From Pithys albifrons albifrons (taxonomy: Eukaryota > Chordata > Aves > Passeriformes > Thamnophilidae): 64,000 bases of DNA. The notes under the pieces were generated by a model, which saw only the letters and a list, made by a program, of their open reading frames with translations, was not told the DNA's origin and did not search any database. The number at the start of each line of letters is the position of its first letter. Position 1 is the stretch's first letter. A program made the translations under genes and the position numbers. The DNA lies in contig NC_092459.1 of assembly GCF_047495875.1 (NCBI RefSeq), positions 14,450,965 to 14,514,964 on the forward strand, read 5' to 3'. This document shows positions 11,604 through 25,379 of the stretch, one piece after another.

Positions 11604-14600
11604 CAGAAGAAAGAAGGGGACCCATAATGATTTGTTGGACTCTGTAATAGGATGAAGCTGGCATCAGTGGGACACTCTAGAGGGAAAAAAGTAACATGGG
11701 AAGAATAAAAAATTTAAGAGGAGAAGTATGAGAAATACAATAATGGAAGCCCAGCAATGATTAGATTTCAAAAAAGAGAATCATCAGTATAAGAGAAAGG
11801 TAAAGGCTGATGTCATGTCAAGGGCAGAGCAAGAATAAAATAGTAGAGTTTTGGCTAAAAAGTCAGCAGCACTAGAAACTTTGTTTACAGTTATATTATA
11901 GGGTACAAGAAGTGAGGGGAGGAGAAAAGGAGAATATGCCATATTTCCAGCTAGCAATAAAGAAAATATAGTGAGAACAAATCTTCTAAATTAGGAATAT
12001 ATTCTGCAATTTTTAAAATTAAATAAGACAGAAAGAAACAGAAAGAATAACATTTGGAGAAGCAGGAGAGTTTGCTTGACAGTGATTTAAATGTATTTAT
12101 AGATATAATAAAATTCATTAAGCGAGGAGAATCTGAAGAATGTTTTTATCATGAAGGGAAAGAAGTACAAGGTAGAGAGAAAAAGACTATGATAAAGTAG
12201 TGAAGAGTGAGAGTACCTATGCTGGAAAATACAGCCAAAATATGTTCAAAATGTTGATGGTTCTGTGGTCATGCAGAGCACCAGAAGCAGAAATGTGAGG
12301 ACCCAAGGCAGCAAAGGTTGAGAGAACAGACAACAAAGTTGTCTACCTATGACTGAAAAACATAGAGACTGTGAATGAAGGGAGAAGAAAAGGAAGAGGA
12401 GCTCAAATCATAGTGTTTGCAATTTTTCTACTGGAACAAATCACCCAGCTATCACTGGGAAAGGCAAGGAAGCTTTCTTTGAGAGCCCATTTCTCATGGG
12501 TCTATGTACATAATACATACAGCCGTGAAACTAAGTAAAAAACTGTAGAACACAAAATTATCTCTTAAGAATACAGAGAAAACAGCAGGTTTATAGAATT
12601 TATCAAGAGCTTGTGCAGGTGGTCTAACTAAAATTAACCTTGTTTGGAGAAATGGGCTACTAAAACATATATCAAAGTGTAAAACACAGGCCATTACTCA
12701 CTGTTTCAGGCACTGTTCATATGGAAAAGCAAATGAGAGATCATGAGAATGGTTTTAGCAATATTGTTGATTCATGCCAAATTAGGTTTCTAATCTATGC
12801 ATAGAGCTATTATTATTAAAACAAATCATTTATCCTCTTGAGCACACTACTGCTTTGTTTAACTTCAAATTATGTCCTTTACCTTCCACTATTGTGCACC
12901 CTTCTTTTAGCAGGGATTCTTTTGGCACAGTTGCTTGTTTGTTGAGCAATATATTAATATGATTGCAGGGAATAGAAGAAAGATGTGCTGCTGTACCGTA
13001 CCAGCATCCACTCTGTGGTATTTTGAACAAGCTGAAAACACCAGCTAATGATAATAGGCTGCGATTAAATCTTCAGTGCTGCAAGGGTGAATGACACCAT
13101 TGTGAAGAAAAAACAACCTTCCTCTAAATCACAATGGAAAAGTGCAAGAGAGGAATATGGTAAAATGTTCTGTACCTCTGCTTTTTTTTTTTGCATTCAG
13201 CATATATAGGAAATAATGTTTAAAATGATAGTAGCATTTGGCGTAAGTGTTTGCCAACCATGGATACTTCTGAGACATTTCTGCAGCTGGTTACCATTTT
13301 AACAGGGGAATATTTTATATGATAGCCTTGTGTTCTTCACACAAAGGGCACTAATTATGTAGCAGTGATGAATGAAACAGCTCAGATAAGGAATATATCA
13401 AATTCATATCCTGTGCTACACCAAAAATCTGATAGGGGATTGAATTTATTTCCAAAATGCAGATCATGGTTACAAAAAGCTATTACTTGATTTCTAGGCA
13501 GAGTTAGGGCACTGGCACATGTGAAAAGTTACAGCAATGTAAGCTGTGGTATGAATTTAAGGCCCATTGTCTGCCATGGTTGTTGCTTTAGTGAATGTTC
13601 CAGTGCAAAATATTACAGCAGAGCAAAGGTAAAAGAGATTACCCATCTTTTACTGAAGGTTAGGGGTAAGTTCTCTTGTACACAGGTAAGTCCCACAGAC
13701 TAGATGGTTTGTTATTAGCTCCTTCTTAGTCACCTGGATGTTTGCCCATACCACCAAACTCCTTTGAGGCTAAGTGTCAACAATATAACTGCATTATCTT
13801 TTAAGTTGAAAATACAAAGGAATCGGAAAGGGAATAAAAGTTGTAAGACCCTTTAGATTAATTTAGTCATGAATACTCATCTAAACAAAATTGTAGAAGG
13901 TGGGCTTAGGATCTCATTCTGCTACCAAAAACAAATAGCAAAACATTTCTTCTGAAACATTTCTTCTTCTTGGGCTGTGGAAGTGGATTAATCCACAGTC
14001 TTTCTGAGCTCATTCTGGGCTATGTTTACTTGTTTCATCTGGGTCTTGATGACACAAAGGTCCTCTGAGGTGCATGCTTCAACTGGGACTCATCATTCTA
14101 ATCCTCCTATAAGATATACAGGGTGGCCATGCTCTATGATCTCTCTGCAATTTGAGAATATTTCTACAAACTTACAGCAAATCTAGTTTGTGTAAAAAAA
14201 TATTCCAGTGCAGATTTAGTATCTCCAAATCCTGGGGAAGATGGTTTGTTTTAGTACAAGGCAGCACTGATAGATAACAGTGATCCAGAACAATATAAAG
14301 CTTTCCAACCTAGATGCAACTTGTGGCAGTGTTCACCCTGTCACTGCTCTCATGGCCCTGCATCCAGAGGACAGCATAACAGGTCCCACAGCGGGCAGCA
14401 AAAAATCATTCAACCACTTATGAAATTCTCATCTTCTTTCTTCATATTTGAGAGTTGGCTTAAATTCCTGAACATGAGGTTTACGTTCCTTCCTATGATC
14501 TATTTTTAGCATTCACTCATAACTCTGCGCATTCTCAATATTATAAATGTCCAGCTCTCCCCACTGACTTTTGCTAAACTCCTGGCCTTAGTGTTATGTA

Positions 14601-17466
14601 TTGTCAGTGATTTATGAAGTTTAATTTCATTGTCTGTTTTTTCCCCTTTTATACATTTTCAATTGGCTGCCTTCAAATTAAATCAAGTGTCTCAATCTGC
14701 CACTGTATTATTTTAGGATGGCTTACCCTTTCTGAAATTCTTTACTCTCCCTCTGGATCCGAATAAAATGTAAATAAATTCATGCTCTCTGCAAATGATA
14801 CTATGTTGCTGCTTGACTTAATTTCTGGATAATTAATAAATACATTAAATTATTCCTGCATCTCTGATGCAACCTTAAAACCTTCTGTTACTAATGTTTT
14901 ATTATTATGTCTCTTCTGTTTTCTGACTCTTAGCTAGTTCTGGAAGCATAACAATACTTTGCATCCTTTCTCTTGTTGTTCATAACTGAATTGAATCCAA
15001 TAAATCCAATAAATGTCAACAGAGATGAACATATTTCCATGAAACATATAGGTTCTTCTCAGAGATGTTGTCAATTCATAATAACAGGGTAAATTAACTG
15101 GTGGCTTATCCTTGCTTTGGACTTTTGAGTATAAAACAACAAACCTATGTGTCATAAACACACGTATTTACATCAGCCCTGGTGTTGTGCAATCACCTGG
15201 CTGCCTGGCTGTTGGAAATTTATATAGAACTGTTACAAATATTTTCCCCAGCCCATGAGGGAAGTGATTTTCCTTTAATTATTTTGAAAAGTGGCTCTGT
15301 ATCTTCAGTTTTTGAAAGAACATCCCAAAGCCTCAGTCCAATGCTGGAGGTAAGCACACTCCATCATCAAAATCCTTTTAAACAAGCAAATTGTAAATAT
15401 CTGTCTTCTAAAGTGTTTTTAATAATTCCTCTGAGTCTTCCTTTGGTATTTCTGCTTTGAGCATGCATTCTGTAAACCCCAGTCTCTGATGTGCAATTAC
15501 AGGTCCCACCTGTGCACCCATTAGCAGAGTAGAGGGCTGGTGTATGGATTTTCTGTGCTAAATTTATATGGAATTATAAACACCTTAATAATAATAAGTT
15601 AATAAGATATTAAATGTTGTGTGACACTAGAAAATAATTAGACTTGATTATTATTAACTTGATTTAATTATTATTAGTTTAAAAAATTGGGGTTTTTTAT
15701 TCCTTTCAAGAAATATGCTTTGTCCAGTATATTCCCAGAACACTCAAAATCATTGTCTTTTCAGACAATTCTCAAATAAGCCTGGGAAATGAAACATGTT
15801 TTTGATCTTCAGCTATTCTACTTCTTTAAAATGTTACTAAAATTTACAAAAAAGTTTATAAAGGATGACAGGGAACCCAGAAAAGAATTGAAAAAGTGTC
15901 TGTTATCTAAAAAGGCATTTTTTCTTTAGTTTAAAGTGTTCACACAAGACCTGTATTCATTTTACATTACTAACTGGAGAGAGAAATGTAATAAAATGTT
16001 TTGTTAATGCTTTGTTATCCTTATGACTTCAATCCCAGCTCAAAAATGCAATTAATTCTGTAACTTACACTCTGTGGCGGATGTCATTCAAGCTGCGACA
16101 GCTTATTGGGTAGTTAAAAGGATAAAATCAAGTAGTCATTCTACTAATCCCTTTACAAGGAAACAGCTTTGTGCATAAAAAGTGGAACTTATGTGGTCAT
16201 TAGCAGATGCTACATCAAGCAACCAAAAATACACACATTTAAATTCTTAAGCACAATCTATGAACACTACACAGATGGTTTCCAAGAAACTGTACCTAAA
16301 TTGATTACGATAAAAATGATCTGCTGCAATTGTTTCTGTCAAAAGGGAGAACAGAATTTGTCCCAATGTGTCGCTCTGCCCACTCATGCAGAGAACCCAG
16401 CTGCTGAGACAGATGTTGCTCTAAGCACTTTATTTTAGGGTCATTAAAATGGTTACAGGGGTTAGTCATTCATTGTTTTATAAATTGTGCTTACTAGCTG
16501 AGCTCCATAGATGCTGGAAAACTTCTTTGTGGTTGATCAAAAAAAGTTACATGTCATATCACATTTACCTTGTGCTGGCAGTAAAAATAGGTGAAGCACT
16601 TGCATGGGTCAGGAAGAGAAAAAGAGTTACTTACTCTGTTTTACTTAGAAGAGCATATTTACTTCGACCTGATGTGGTACTGATGCCTATTCTGAAATCA
16701 TCTGAAATGCAAAACCTGACTCAAAGGCCTTCTATCTTTCATTTTAGCTCCTTCAATCATCTCATCCTTATACAATCTTCCTTCCATGGTATTATGAGCA
16801 TGAGGTGTCAGACATTAAGATCAGTTGATTAGATCAGTGCAGAGTGGGTCCGTCTACCTCCCCGCTGTCTTCGCAAATGCTGCTCTTTGGCAGTTTGAAC
16901 ATACTCAGGCTTTACTTAGAAATATTTGGCTAAATCTCTTCTCTGTTGGCAGGTTTTATGGTTTTCCATGGCTCATCTAATTCAGGATTGACTTAGCCAT
17001 GTGCATGTGATGTATTGGTGCAGCAGCTAATGTGTCAATGAGAAACAGAACAGTAAAAAGATGAAGCTCAGTGAAAAACAGCAAGGTTGGCAGATCCAGC
17101 TCCTTTTCAGATCATACTGAAGCCTTTTATAGCCTCCACTACAAAATGTGGCCAACTTCCGCTCTTTTATTTCATCTTTGTCCCTATGTACTTGTTATTA
17201 TGTCGATGGTTTGATTCATCTTCCCTAATTGGTTACTGAACTCTGGCAGCCAAACCCTTAATTCTAGGTGGTGTTCATAGACACAAACTAGATGATGTTT
17301 TTCCACCTTTCTTTGCACATTTAGGATAAAGTAATTCATCTTTTAATAAAAAAGAAGGGTAAAAAGATTTAGTATTGTTTGACCTGCTTCCTTAAAACAT
17401 GGCTTCTTTGGCAGTGGGTTGATTTCCTGCATTCTGCAGAGAGATTAATTTATTTAGATATTTAGA

Positions 17467-17485
17467 TTATTTATTTATTTATTTA
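17467..17485. repeat. (TTTA)n short tandem repeat
   Basis: Four to five consecutive TTTA units, flanked by TTTAGAT motifs on both sides. Confidence 0.8.
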
Positions 17486-18660
17486 GATAATTGTGGACTG
17501 CACAAGTGTATATCCTCATAAATAAATAACTTAGCATATCACTCATTCAGAAAACGCTCTAAAGTTACAACTTTTATATTAAAATCAAGATATCCTCGGA
17601 AAACACGAAAACTGGAGGAGAAATTACTTTCTGTTCCCAAATCTGGCCATTTCTGAGGTCCAGTATCTCGAAAAAACCCCACATTAGGGTAGGAGCCAGA
17701 GACAAGGTATTTTCAGAAATCATGATCCCTGAAAATGTATGAGACATTCACTACATTTAATCCACTTCAACATTCAATTGAAATAAATTTACCAATACCA
17801 AAAAAAAAGTCAAGAGAGCCAAGCTTTTACCTGACTGCATATTAAATTCTATAAATTCTCTTAGTTGCAAATAAAACTGAGTTGAATTTCATCCAATCTG
17901 TGTTTTGATCTTGCAACAAAACCCTTAGACAAACAATCATTTTTTATTGTGATTTGACAATATTGTTCGCCCATAAACTTCATCTGTATCTGAAGCAGGG
18001 AGAGGATATTTTGTAAGTAATGCCAGCTTATTATAGTTTCATGACAAGAAATTTCTTATTGCCTAAGATGTTCAGATTTGTTGTAACTAGTAGCTGATTT
18101 CCATGCAAAATAAATGCAATAAGATGAGCACTGTATTAGAAGCTGTGGGTCTCACAGATTGCATTGATCTTCACAAAAAATCACTTTTCCCCTCCGCTTT
18201 TTTCTTCCAATATTGTGAGGTCTTCAGGATAACAACTATCATTTACACTGCTTATGAACAATATTGACTGTAAAGCTTCTTCCCATTTCATTAGGAGCTT
18301 CTAGCAGATAATGTAACATTAATTACTAAAGGACTCTCATCATCTGACATATTGTGTTTGAAGGTAAGATTTGGTGGATTAATGCAAGTCCAGAATAAAG
18401 GCAGAGATGCAGTTGCAGAGCAAATGTCTTTTTTAGTGTTTGTGGTTCATACAGTGCTCATAGGAGTACAGAAAGAGAAGCATCCCAATGAAAAGCAAGC
18501 TTGAGTTCTTAAGAGAGTTTTTGATATTCTGCACACCAGGCATGACAACATAAGGCTGCTCACAGCCTGGGTGTCACTCCAAATACCATTATACTTACAT
18601 TAGATGCTGTTTGTTCCTCGTGCAAATGCATTGACAGATTTTTGCAGCCCTGTGTATGGG

Positions 18661-18726
18661 TTTGAGGGTTTTTTTGAGGGTTTGGTTTATTTTTTGTTTT
18701 TGTTGTTTTTGGTTTTGGTTTTTTAT
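18661..18726. repeat. T/G-rich low-complexity tract
   Basis: A tract of T runs broken by G, GG and GGG, the complement of the A/C-rich tracts elsewhere. No flanking retrotransposon body is recognisable, so it cannot be assigned as a poly(A) tail. Confidence 0.75.
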
Positions 18727-21700
18727 AGCTTATGAAAGGTTTTTAGTTATTTCAGCTGTGGAGTTGCTAAAAAATTATTAAAATCAAAGTTCTCTCCCAT
18801 CTACCCTGAACAATGCCAAACAACATGTTCCCCTGTTAGAAACAAACAATTAGGAATTGGTTAGTAGATCACTTGCACTGAGATGGCTGGGGCTGCAAAA
18901 AGGGTATGATGACTCAATGCACATTATTAGAAATAAAAGTGTTTCACCTTGAAAAGCCATCATGATACATAGCTCTAATTCAGCTTTTTTCTTGCGTTCT
19001 CTTTTTTTATATAGCATCAGACTCACAGCTGAGATGGAAAAGAATACTATTATTTGTACTATTGTGGGACAGCACTTACCCTGAAAAGCATTGATTTTAT
19101 AAAGATTGGGAAGAAAAACAACACATGCAATTGTGAGGGGAAAAAAGACAAAACCTGATGACAGAAAGTCAGTCTGCTGGCACACTACAACTTTTCTCAA
19201 GGTGACCTTGTGTAGTGTTAAGATAAACAGTTCCTGCTGGTTTAGAGCATCACTAAATACAAGGACATTTACACTTGGTCACACTGAGTTCTTCTCATCC
19301 AGCCCACAGTACTCAAGTCAGTGCTTAAGATGAAGTATAAGGATGAGAAGTTTTCCCTTTCACTGAACACTCATTCAGCCTTCAACGATTTGTGACTCAA
19401 AAACTTCCTTTGGTCCATATATCCCTCTTTCTGTAGTACCTGCAAACTAGAAACACTTTATAAAGTGCTAAGGGAGGAAAGTCCCATTAGTATCCCTGTT
19501 CATAACTGCTTTAGTTTGAACAGAATGGTGTTTTACCTAGGTTCACTCACTTTTCTCTGCCATTATCCTTCCTCCCCTAAAGAAACCACTTACAGTGGAA
19601 AAAGCCAAGGTACAAAGTGGAGGTTTGACGTTTGAAACTGCAGTTTGTGCACTGACCTGTAGATTGTCCCCTGAGGTTTCTCCATAGTCATACTTTCAAT
19701 CCTAGTGAATGTGCCCCTGCCATCTTGTAGTTTCCTTACGCCTCCTCCAGCACTTTGTGTTCATACGACTTACCCAAGGGATTCCTCCTGTGCTAGTAAT
19801 GATCTTGACTCTCCTTTTTTTTCTACTCCAATTTTCTCTGCTGGGGAACTCTGTCTATACTACTGTGATCCTTAAGAAACCAGCATTGTGTGAAGATACT
19901 ACGCATGATACTACTTAATCCTTCCTTCACTTGATTCAGGTCTGGCACCATTTTTCAGCATTCCTCTTGACTAATGCAAGGTGCTCTGCTTTTGACTAAC
20001 TGTGTGGGTACAGTCACTTTGTTAAGTATTTGAGCTCTTAAGAGAGTGTGAAGCAGCCTAGATATGCTAATGAATCCAGTGAGCTTTCTCAAGAGAGCAG
20101 CATTTTAGACAGAGATCTTTTTCAGGAGTATAGTTTGGAAAGAACAAAGTCAAAGATGAGTGATTTTTCAAGGTGATTTTCCACAAAACAGAAGGTATAG
20201 GTGTCCTCTGAATTATGTCATGGTAAGTAATCTCAAATTTACAATCTAGAAATAAAGAGTATAATAATTAGGACATGATTTTGAATGTTAGAAGTTCTCA
20301 GCCAAAAATAAGAAATCTAGAAGACATTTAGATAGTCTTTAGTTGATCCTATACATACATATATATCTTCAGTTTGGAACAATATCACTATGGAGCCACA
20401 TAGTGTCAAACTATTACCAAGCCATGGAATATTGTCTTTTTGTGCAAGAGAATTAATTTAAGTCATGTGAGATCCAGGAGGTGAGAGGTAAACATCCTCT
20501 GCTCCGACTGAAGATACGGTCTTTTGTATCACGAATATTTTCACCAATGTACATTCCCTCTCTTAAAAACTCCCTAAACAAACTGCACAAATATCTGTTT
20601 AAACAGATCATAGGTCACAGAGTAATTGAAAAGTGAGAACATTAATACATTTGGGCTACTCATTCACTATTGACTGGAGGATCTGAAAGCACCTGGGACT
20701 GTGTAGGTGTATTTTTCTACTCTTGTTGATTATCTTCTAAAGGTTTCTGATAGAAACCACATCCTCTTACCCAGAACTGGGTGGTGTTTATTAAAGATGC
20801 TGAGACCATAAAAAGAGCAGCCCGCCCCCGTCAAAATATCTGGTACAGACATGCATGTCTATAATTTTCTGTGTAACTGAACAGTAAACATGACCTTTGC
20901 AAACCAACAGTACTTTCCCAACTGAAATGATGTTTCAGCTGTGTGACAGACAGTATGGTGTGTGATTTTGCACGGCTTTGCACTTTCACCTGTGGGCAAA
21001 GTGAATTCAAAACATTATTGTCTAATAGACAGGCCCTTTTCTTATCAGTGCAAATAACTCTCCACAGAGCTAAGCATGAGACAATCAGATCCTATTACTT
21101 TTAAATAACAACTTTAATATTTTGGCATTGAAGGAGTGATCACCTTTAACATCACATGGAAAGGCCAGGAAAACAATGGTTAAAATTCCCATTAATTCTT
21201 TCATTCTTTCCATTATCTCTCATAGCAGGGTGTCATGTAAGTGCTAGTAATGCTCAAGATTGAGGCAAGGGAAGGAGTGAAAAAGGAAATCAGACAATGC
21301 ATCTTCTTTGGCCATTCTAAGAAAACTGGACTTGTTAACTCAGGAATTCACTTGTTCTCTATGATATAAGTGGAACTGGTATTAAAGCTACGTAAATGCA
21401 GAAGAGAGGGAAGACATTTATTTCCTTTGTTTTGCTATAAACAGCCCTTGCATAGTTAAATCTCCAAGAAAAGAACAGCATGGTCAATTCATTGTAACCC
21501 ACCAGGACTTACATCATGGGCACAGAATATGTCTCTTTGGTTCATGAACCTACAGGAATGTTTCTTTGTTCTATTAAACACATGAAATTACTATAAAAAG
21601 GGCATGGGAAGTGTGTTTTGTCAAGATCTATTCACTTTCTTATGGATACTCTTAGGAAGTTCACTGCCTTTTTTTCAAGTTGATCTTTCATAAGTGATCC

Positions 21701-24215
21701 ATGTATAGAAAGATAGTGATTTTTCTCTATGGAAGGTACTTCCAGCTGCCTCCCGTTGTCTTCTGACTCCATGCAAGAGTGAGCTGTGCCATAAAATGAC
21801 AGACAAGACACATAAGTCAGAAGGAAGTCATCCACCCACCTGTGCACAAGCATTCCAGTTTGGCTGGCTGGGGATAAGTCCCTCTGACCCTGATAGGATA
21901 TGTACGTTCAGCCTACAACCTTAAAGGTTGGGCTGGAATATTCATATTCTAACAATTTTTTTAACAAATCTCTTTAAAGGACAAACACCATTCCCACCTC
22001 CTCAGTTCTTCAGTCTGAATTCACTGGCATTGTTGCTTACTGTGCTCACATCTAAATCTTGAGGACAAGAGGTCCAACTTCACAAAAGACTTGGGAGTTC
22101 AAGTGTGAGCTGTGTCAAGGAGCCTGTATATTGCTGAATATCTCAACTGGATTTCTGTAGAACAGATCCACAATTTTGCATTTGGTATTCAGAAGGTTGT
22201 TACTACATGGCAAGCTGGGGTTAGCTATTGCACTCCACCACCCCATCTGGGTGCTCTTCATGTACAGTAAATACAAATACATTTGTTGCACTTTGAAAGT
22301 GAAATTATATACCTAGACATTACTAGGGTGTAGTAATGTAAAGAGATGGTACAGGGTAATAAATGCACTGTCAAAACTCAATTTATTTTTCAGAGATTTT
22401 TTTGTTTGTAGTTTTTTTTCCTCTGACAATAACCTTTCAAAGATTTACTGGCTATTTTGTGCCTAGGATTTAAATTCATCACATCCAACTTTAAGATCCT
22501 GACTGAATCTGCTAAGGTAGGAAGGAGACTGAGGGACTCCTGGCTCACTGTTTTTTGGTGAAGAGGACACTTTCAGAGGACAAATGACTTTAGGTAAACT
22601 GAAGTATGACCTGAGGTATCCACCCAGTGTTTCTAGAGTGAAGATTTCATCCTCTTTCTGTCGTTCTAGAAGAACATATTCTCTTTTTCTCTCTCTGCCT
22701 CAGCATTTATGACAAGACACCACAGAAAGTGATTGAATATACAATAATTCTATGAAGATGGTGGAATATTCAAAAAATAACTTTTTTACAACAGATTTTC
22801 CTAATAATTTAAAGATAATCAAATAAAGCTTCAAATATGTTTGCTGGAAGACAAGAAGTTTAGTATAGGTCCAGCAAGGGGAATTTATGTAATAATAATT
22901 AGAAAATTTTCAGATACTACAAGGATAATAAGGTTACTCTGATCAAGTGCAAAAGCAAGCTGGTAAAAAAAGCCCAACCCAGTATATCATGTGAAGAAGG
23001 GGGGAAAAAAGGAACGTGTACCAATGAACAATGCAGACAGAACAAAGAACTGGAGCAGCAGGTCAGCTTTGGTTATAACACTCACTTTTGCTCCCAAAAA
23101 TTTTTTTTTTCTCTCTGAGGTGTTTTGCTGTCACTCATGCCAGAGTTAAACTGTTTTATCTGTTTTTTATTTATAGGTCTATCTGATGAGAGAATATACC
23201 TGTCAGCTGCTATTTACCCCCAGCTCACTAAGTGTGAATGTGAGTGTGCACTGTTTTAGGAAACTGGTTTTAGGAAACTAAAAAGAAGTTCCAAGGTTTT
23301 TTTCTCAGCTTTGCTCTGTTTTCTTAGTAGCATCCAGTGTTTACAAACATTTCACAAAAGCTCCTGTTCCCAAAAAGCACTTCTAAAGTCACATTAAAAA
23401 AAAAAGCAATTCAATGAGAGAATGGGCTCATCTGAGCTCCATGGCTCTACGTCTTTCCTGTACAATGTTTCTCCAGCTGTAGTGGGCACAAGGTTACAGA
23501 TCAGGTTATTATTAATTTTGGTATCTAGTTAACAAGGTCTAAGGAAAGCTGGTTCAAAATACTTGCTTAATAATGTTATCAGGTTAAAGTTTATTACAAA
23601 GAGGATAGTGAGCAGACTGATAAAACACCTTTGTAATTAAGACCCACAGGTAGCTTGACAGAAGGTATATGGTAATGTCCCCTGAATCTTGCTCTGAACT
23701 TTCCATCCAGAGATCTTAAAGCACTTGGAAAATACATATCAAGGTCACGTGTGGAGATTTTGGAACTGGCAAAGACTGAGAAGTAACTGAGCTGTATCAC
23801 TGATGTGATGAGACTGCAATGTTGAGACCAGAGATTAACTTTCTCAGGCTGATATATCTGATAGCAATGGGAGATGCCAGGAATGAACAGTGCACTGCAC
23901 TATACCCTGAAAACACCTTTGCTGTGCACTTATGAAAACCAAATAATAGACAAAAGGTTATCCTTCAGCAGTATTAAATCTAACCCTTGGTACTGTGACC
24001 TGGTGGTAGGACTAGCAGCACTCGCTTTATCAGGTATATTCAGAGATATTATGTGGGGATTACAGAGATTTTCTAATAAAAAATAACTGATATGCATGCA
24101 ATGTAGATGCTAAGAGAAATTTTCAGATGGTCTAAGTGGATAGAGCTGTTTGAATCTTCAGTTCAGAAAAGTAGTTCCAAAAAGGAGTCACCAAAGAATG
24201 AGTCAATTTGTTAAT

Positions 24216-24220
24216 GTACT
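24216..24220. repeat. Target-site duplication GTACT of outer LTR
   Basis: GTACT precedes the TGTC start of the outer LTR. The same five bases occur at 25375-25379 directly after its terminal CCACA. Confidence 0.85.
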
Positions 24221-24475
24221 TGTCTAAGGGTTGAGCTGGCAAAATGCCAACTGTCCAAGACAGAGAGAAAGGGTTTCTCCCTCCTTAACCTGCCAAGGGA
24301 AAAAGAGGAAGAGGAAAAAAACCTATAGACTATGTTTATGCTTAGTCTATCTACATATGTTTATACAGAAAAGAGAAAATTAAGAGAAAATTACAATATA
24401 ACACACACTTAACACAAGTTAGGTATAACAACATTTTTTTACCTCCCATCAAAAACATATTCCATCACTCTAGGT

Positions 24476-25057
24476 TGTCCTGGGTTGAGCTGGCAAAACG
24501 CCAAGTGTCCAAGACATAGAGAAAAGGTTCCCTCCTCGCCCTAACCAACCAGCCAAGGGAGGAAGAGGGAGAGGGAAGAAAAAATTCCAGACTAGGTTTA
24601 TGTGGAAACTAACTACATGTATTTATACAGAAAAGAGAAAATTAAGAGAAAACCACAATATAACACACACACAAATTATATATAACAAGAAATAACTTCC
24701 CACTCCCCAGTGAAAACAGATTCTATCACTCTGGATCTATGAGCACCCCAAAAGACACCCAGCAAGAAACAGAAAGAGTAACAACAAAATATTTCTACTT
24801 CCCTGAACTCAAACAAAAGGCAAGTAGCGGCAGCAGCAGGAGCAAGGCCTAGCACAGCAAAACAACTCTAGCATGTCTTGCTTGTATGTCAGCCATGGTG
24901 GAACTGACCTAACACCTCCCACTGCTGCACACATATCTTAGGTTTGCGTCATCTGGTATGAAATAATTCCTTGGTTACCCAGTCAGGTGAGAGCTGTCTC
25001 CCAATCCACATAGATTCTCTGAGCCTGCTAATTTCAGGCCTAGCTAAAACTACTACA
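24476..25057 (-). mobile_element. Solo ERV LTR, copy 3 (inner, nested)
   Basis: A 582-bp LTR starting TGTCCTGGGTTGAG and ending TACTACA, inserted into copy 2. The flanks are ...TAGGT before and AGGTC... after, so four bases (AGGT) are visibly duplicated. It is the same family as copies 2 and 4 throughout its length, including the 3' block with GTCATCTGGTATGAAAT. The minus strand carries TATAAATA at 24627-24620. It must be younger than copy 2. Confidence 0.85.
24620..24627 (-). promoter_or_regulatory. Candidate LTR TATA box
   Basis: The minus strand reads TATAAATA, at the position equivalent to the box at 3072-3079 in copy 1. Its conservation between two independent LTR copies is the main support. 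Confidence 0.5.
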
Positions 25058-25374
25058 AGGTCTATAAGCACCCTAAATGACACTCAGGGAGAAAGTATAA
25101 CAAAATATTTCTACTTCCCTGAAACTAAAACAAAATACGATGTAGCGGCAGCAGGAGCAAGGCCCAACAGAGCAGAACAAGTGCAGCACGTCCTCTCTGC
25201 ACTCCAGCCATAATGGAACTGACCTAACACCTCCCACTGCTGCACACATATCTTAGGTTTGCGTCATCTTTTATGAAATATCTCCCTGAGTACTTAGTCA
25301 GGTGATACCTGACTCTCTCAATCCATGCAGACTCCTTGAGCCTGCTAATTTGAGGCCTAGCTAAAACCACCACA

Positions 25375-25379
25375 GTACT
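25375..25379. repeat. Right target-site duplication GTACT of outer LTR
   Basis: Exact match of 24216-24220, after the terminal CA of copy 2. Confidence 0.85.

Larger units (their letters stand above)
11604..24215. other. Unique AT-rich non-coding DNA
   Basis: About 12.6 kb with no recognised gene, LINE or LTR. Minor items are a (TTTA)n run at 17467-17485, a T/G-rich tract at 18661-18726, and AT-rich direct and inverted ATTATT sequences around 15580-15672. A minus-strand frame at 18850-19200 with a good donor-like site is discussed as a weak exon candidate. Confidence 0.55.
24221..25374 (-). mobile_element. Solo ERV LTR, copy 2 (outer, split by nested LTR)
   Basis: The outer LTR occupies 24221-24475 and continues at 25058-25374 after an inserted second LTR. 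Removing the insert joins the halves at a sequence matching copy 4 around 63380 (ACTCTAG followed by ATAAGCAC). This shows that the interruption is a true nested insertion. Total LTR length without the insert is about 570 bp, close to the 586 bp of copy 4. It starts TGTCTAAGGGTTGAGC and ends ACCACCACA, flanked by perfect GTACT duplications. No internal proviral sequence is present. Leftward transcription is inferred from the family TATA box, which reads TATAAACA in this copy. Confidence 0.85.

Noticed and set aside
15580..15672. Inverted repeats of ATTATT/AATAAT
   Set aside because: Low-complexity AT sequence, where the pairing is a consequence of composition.
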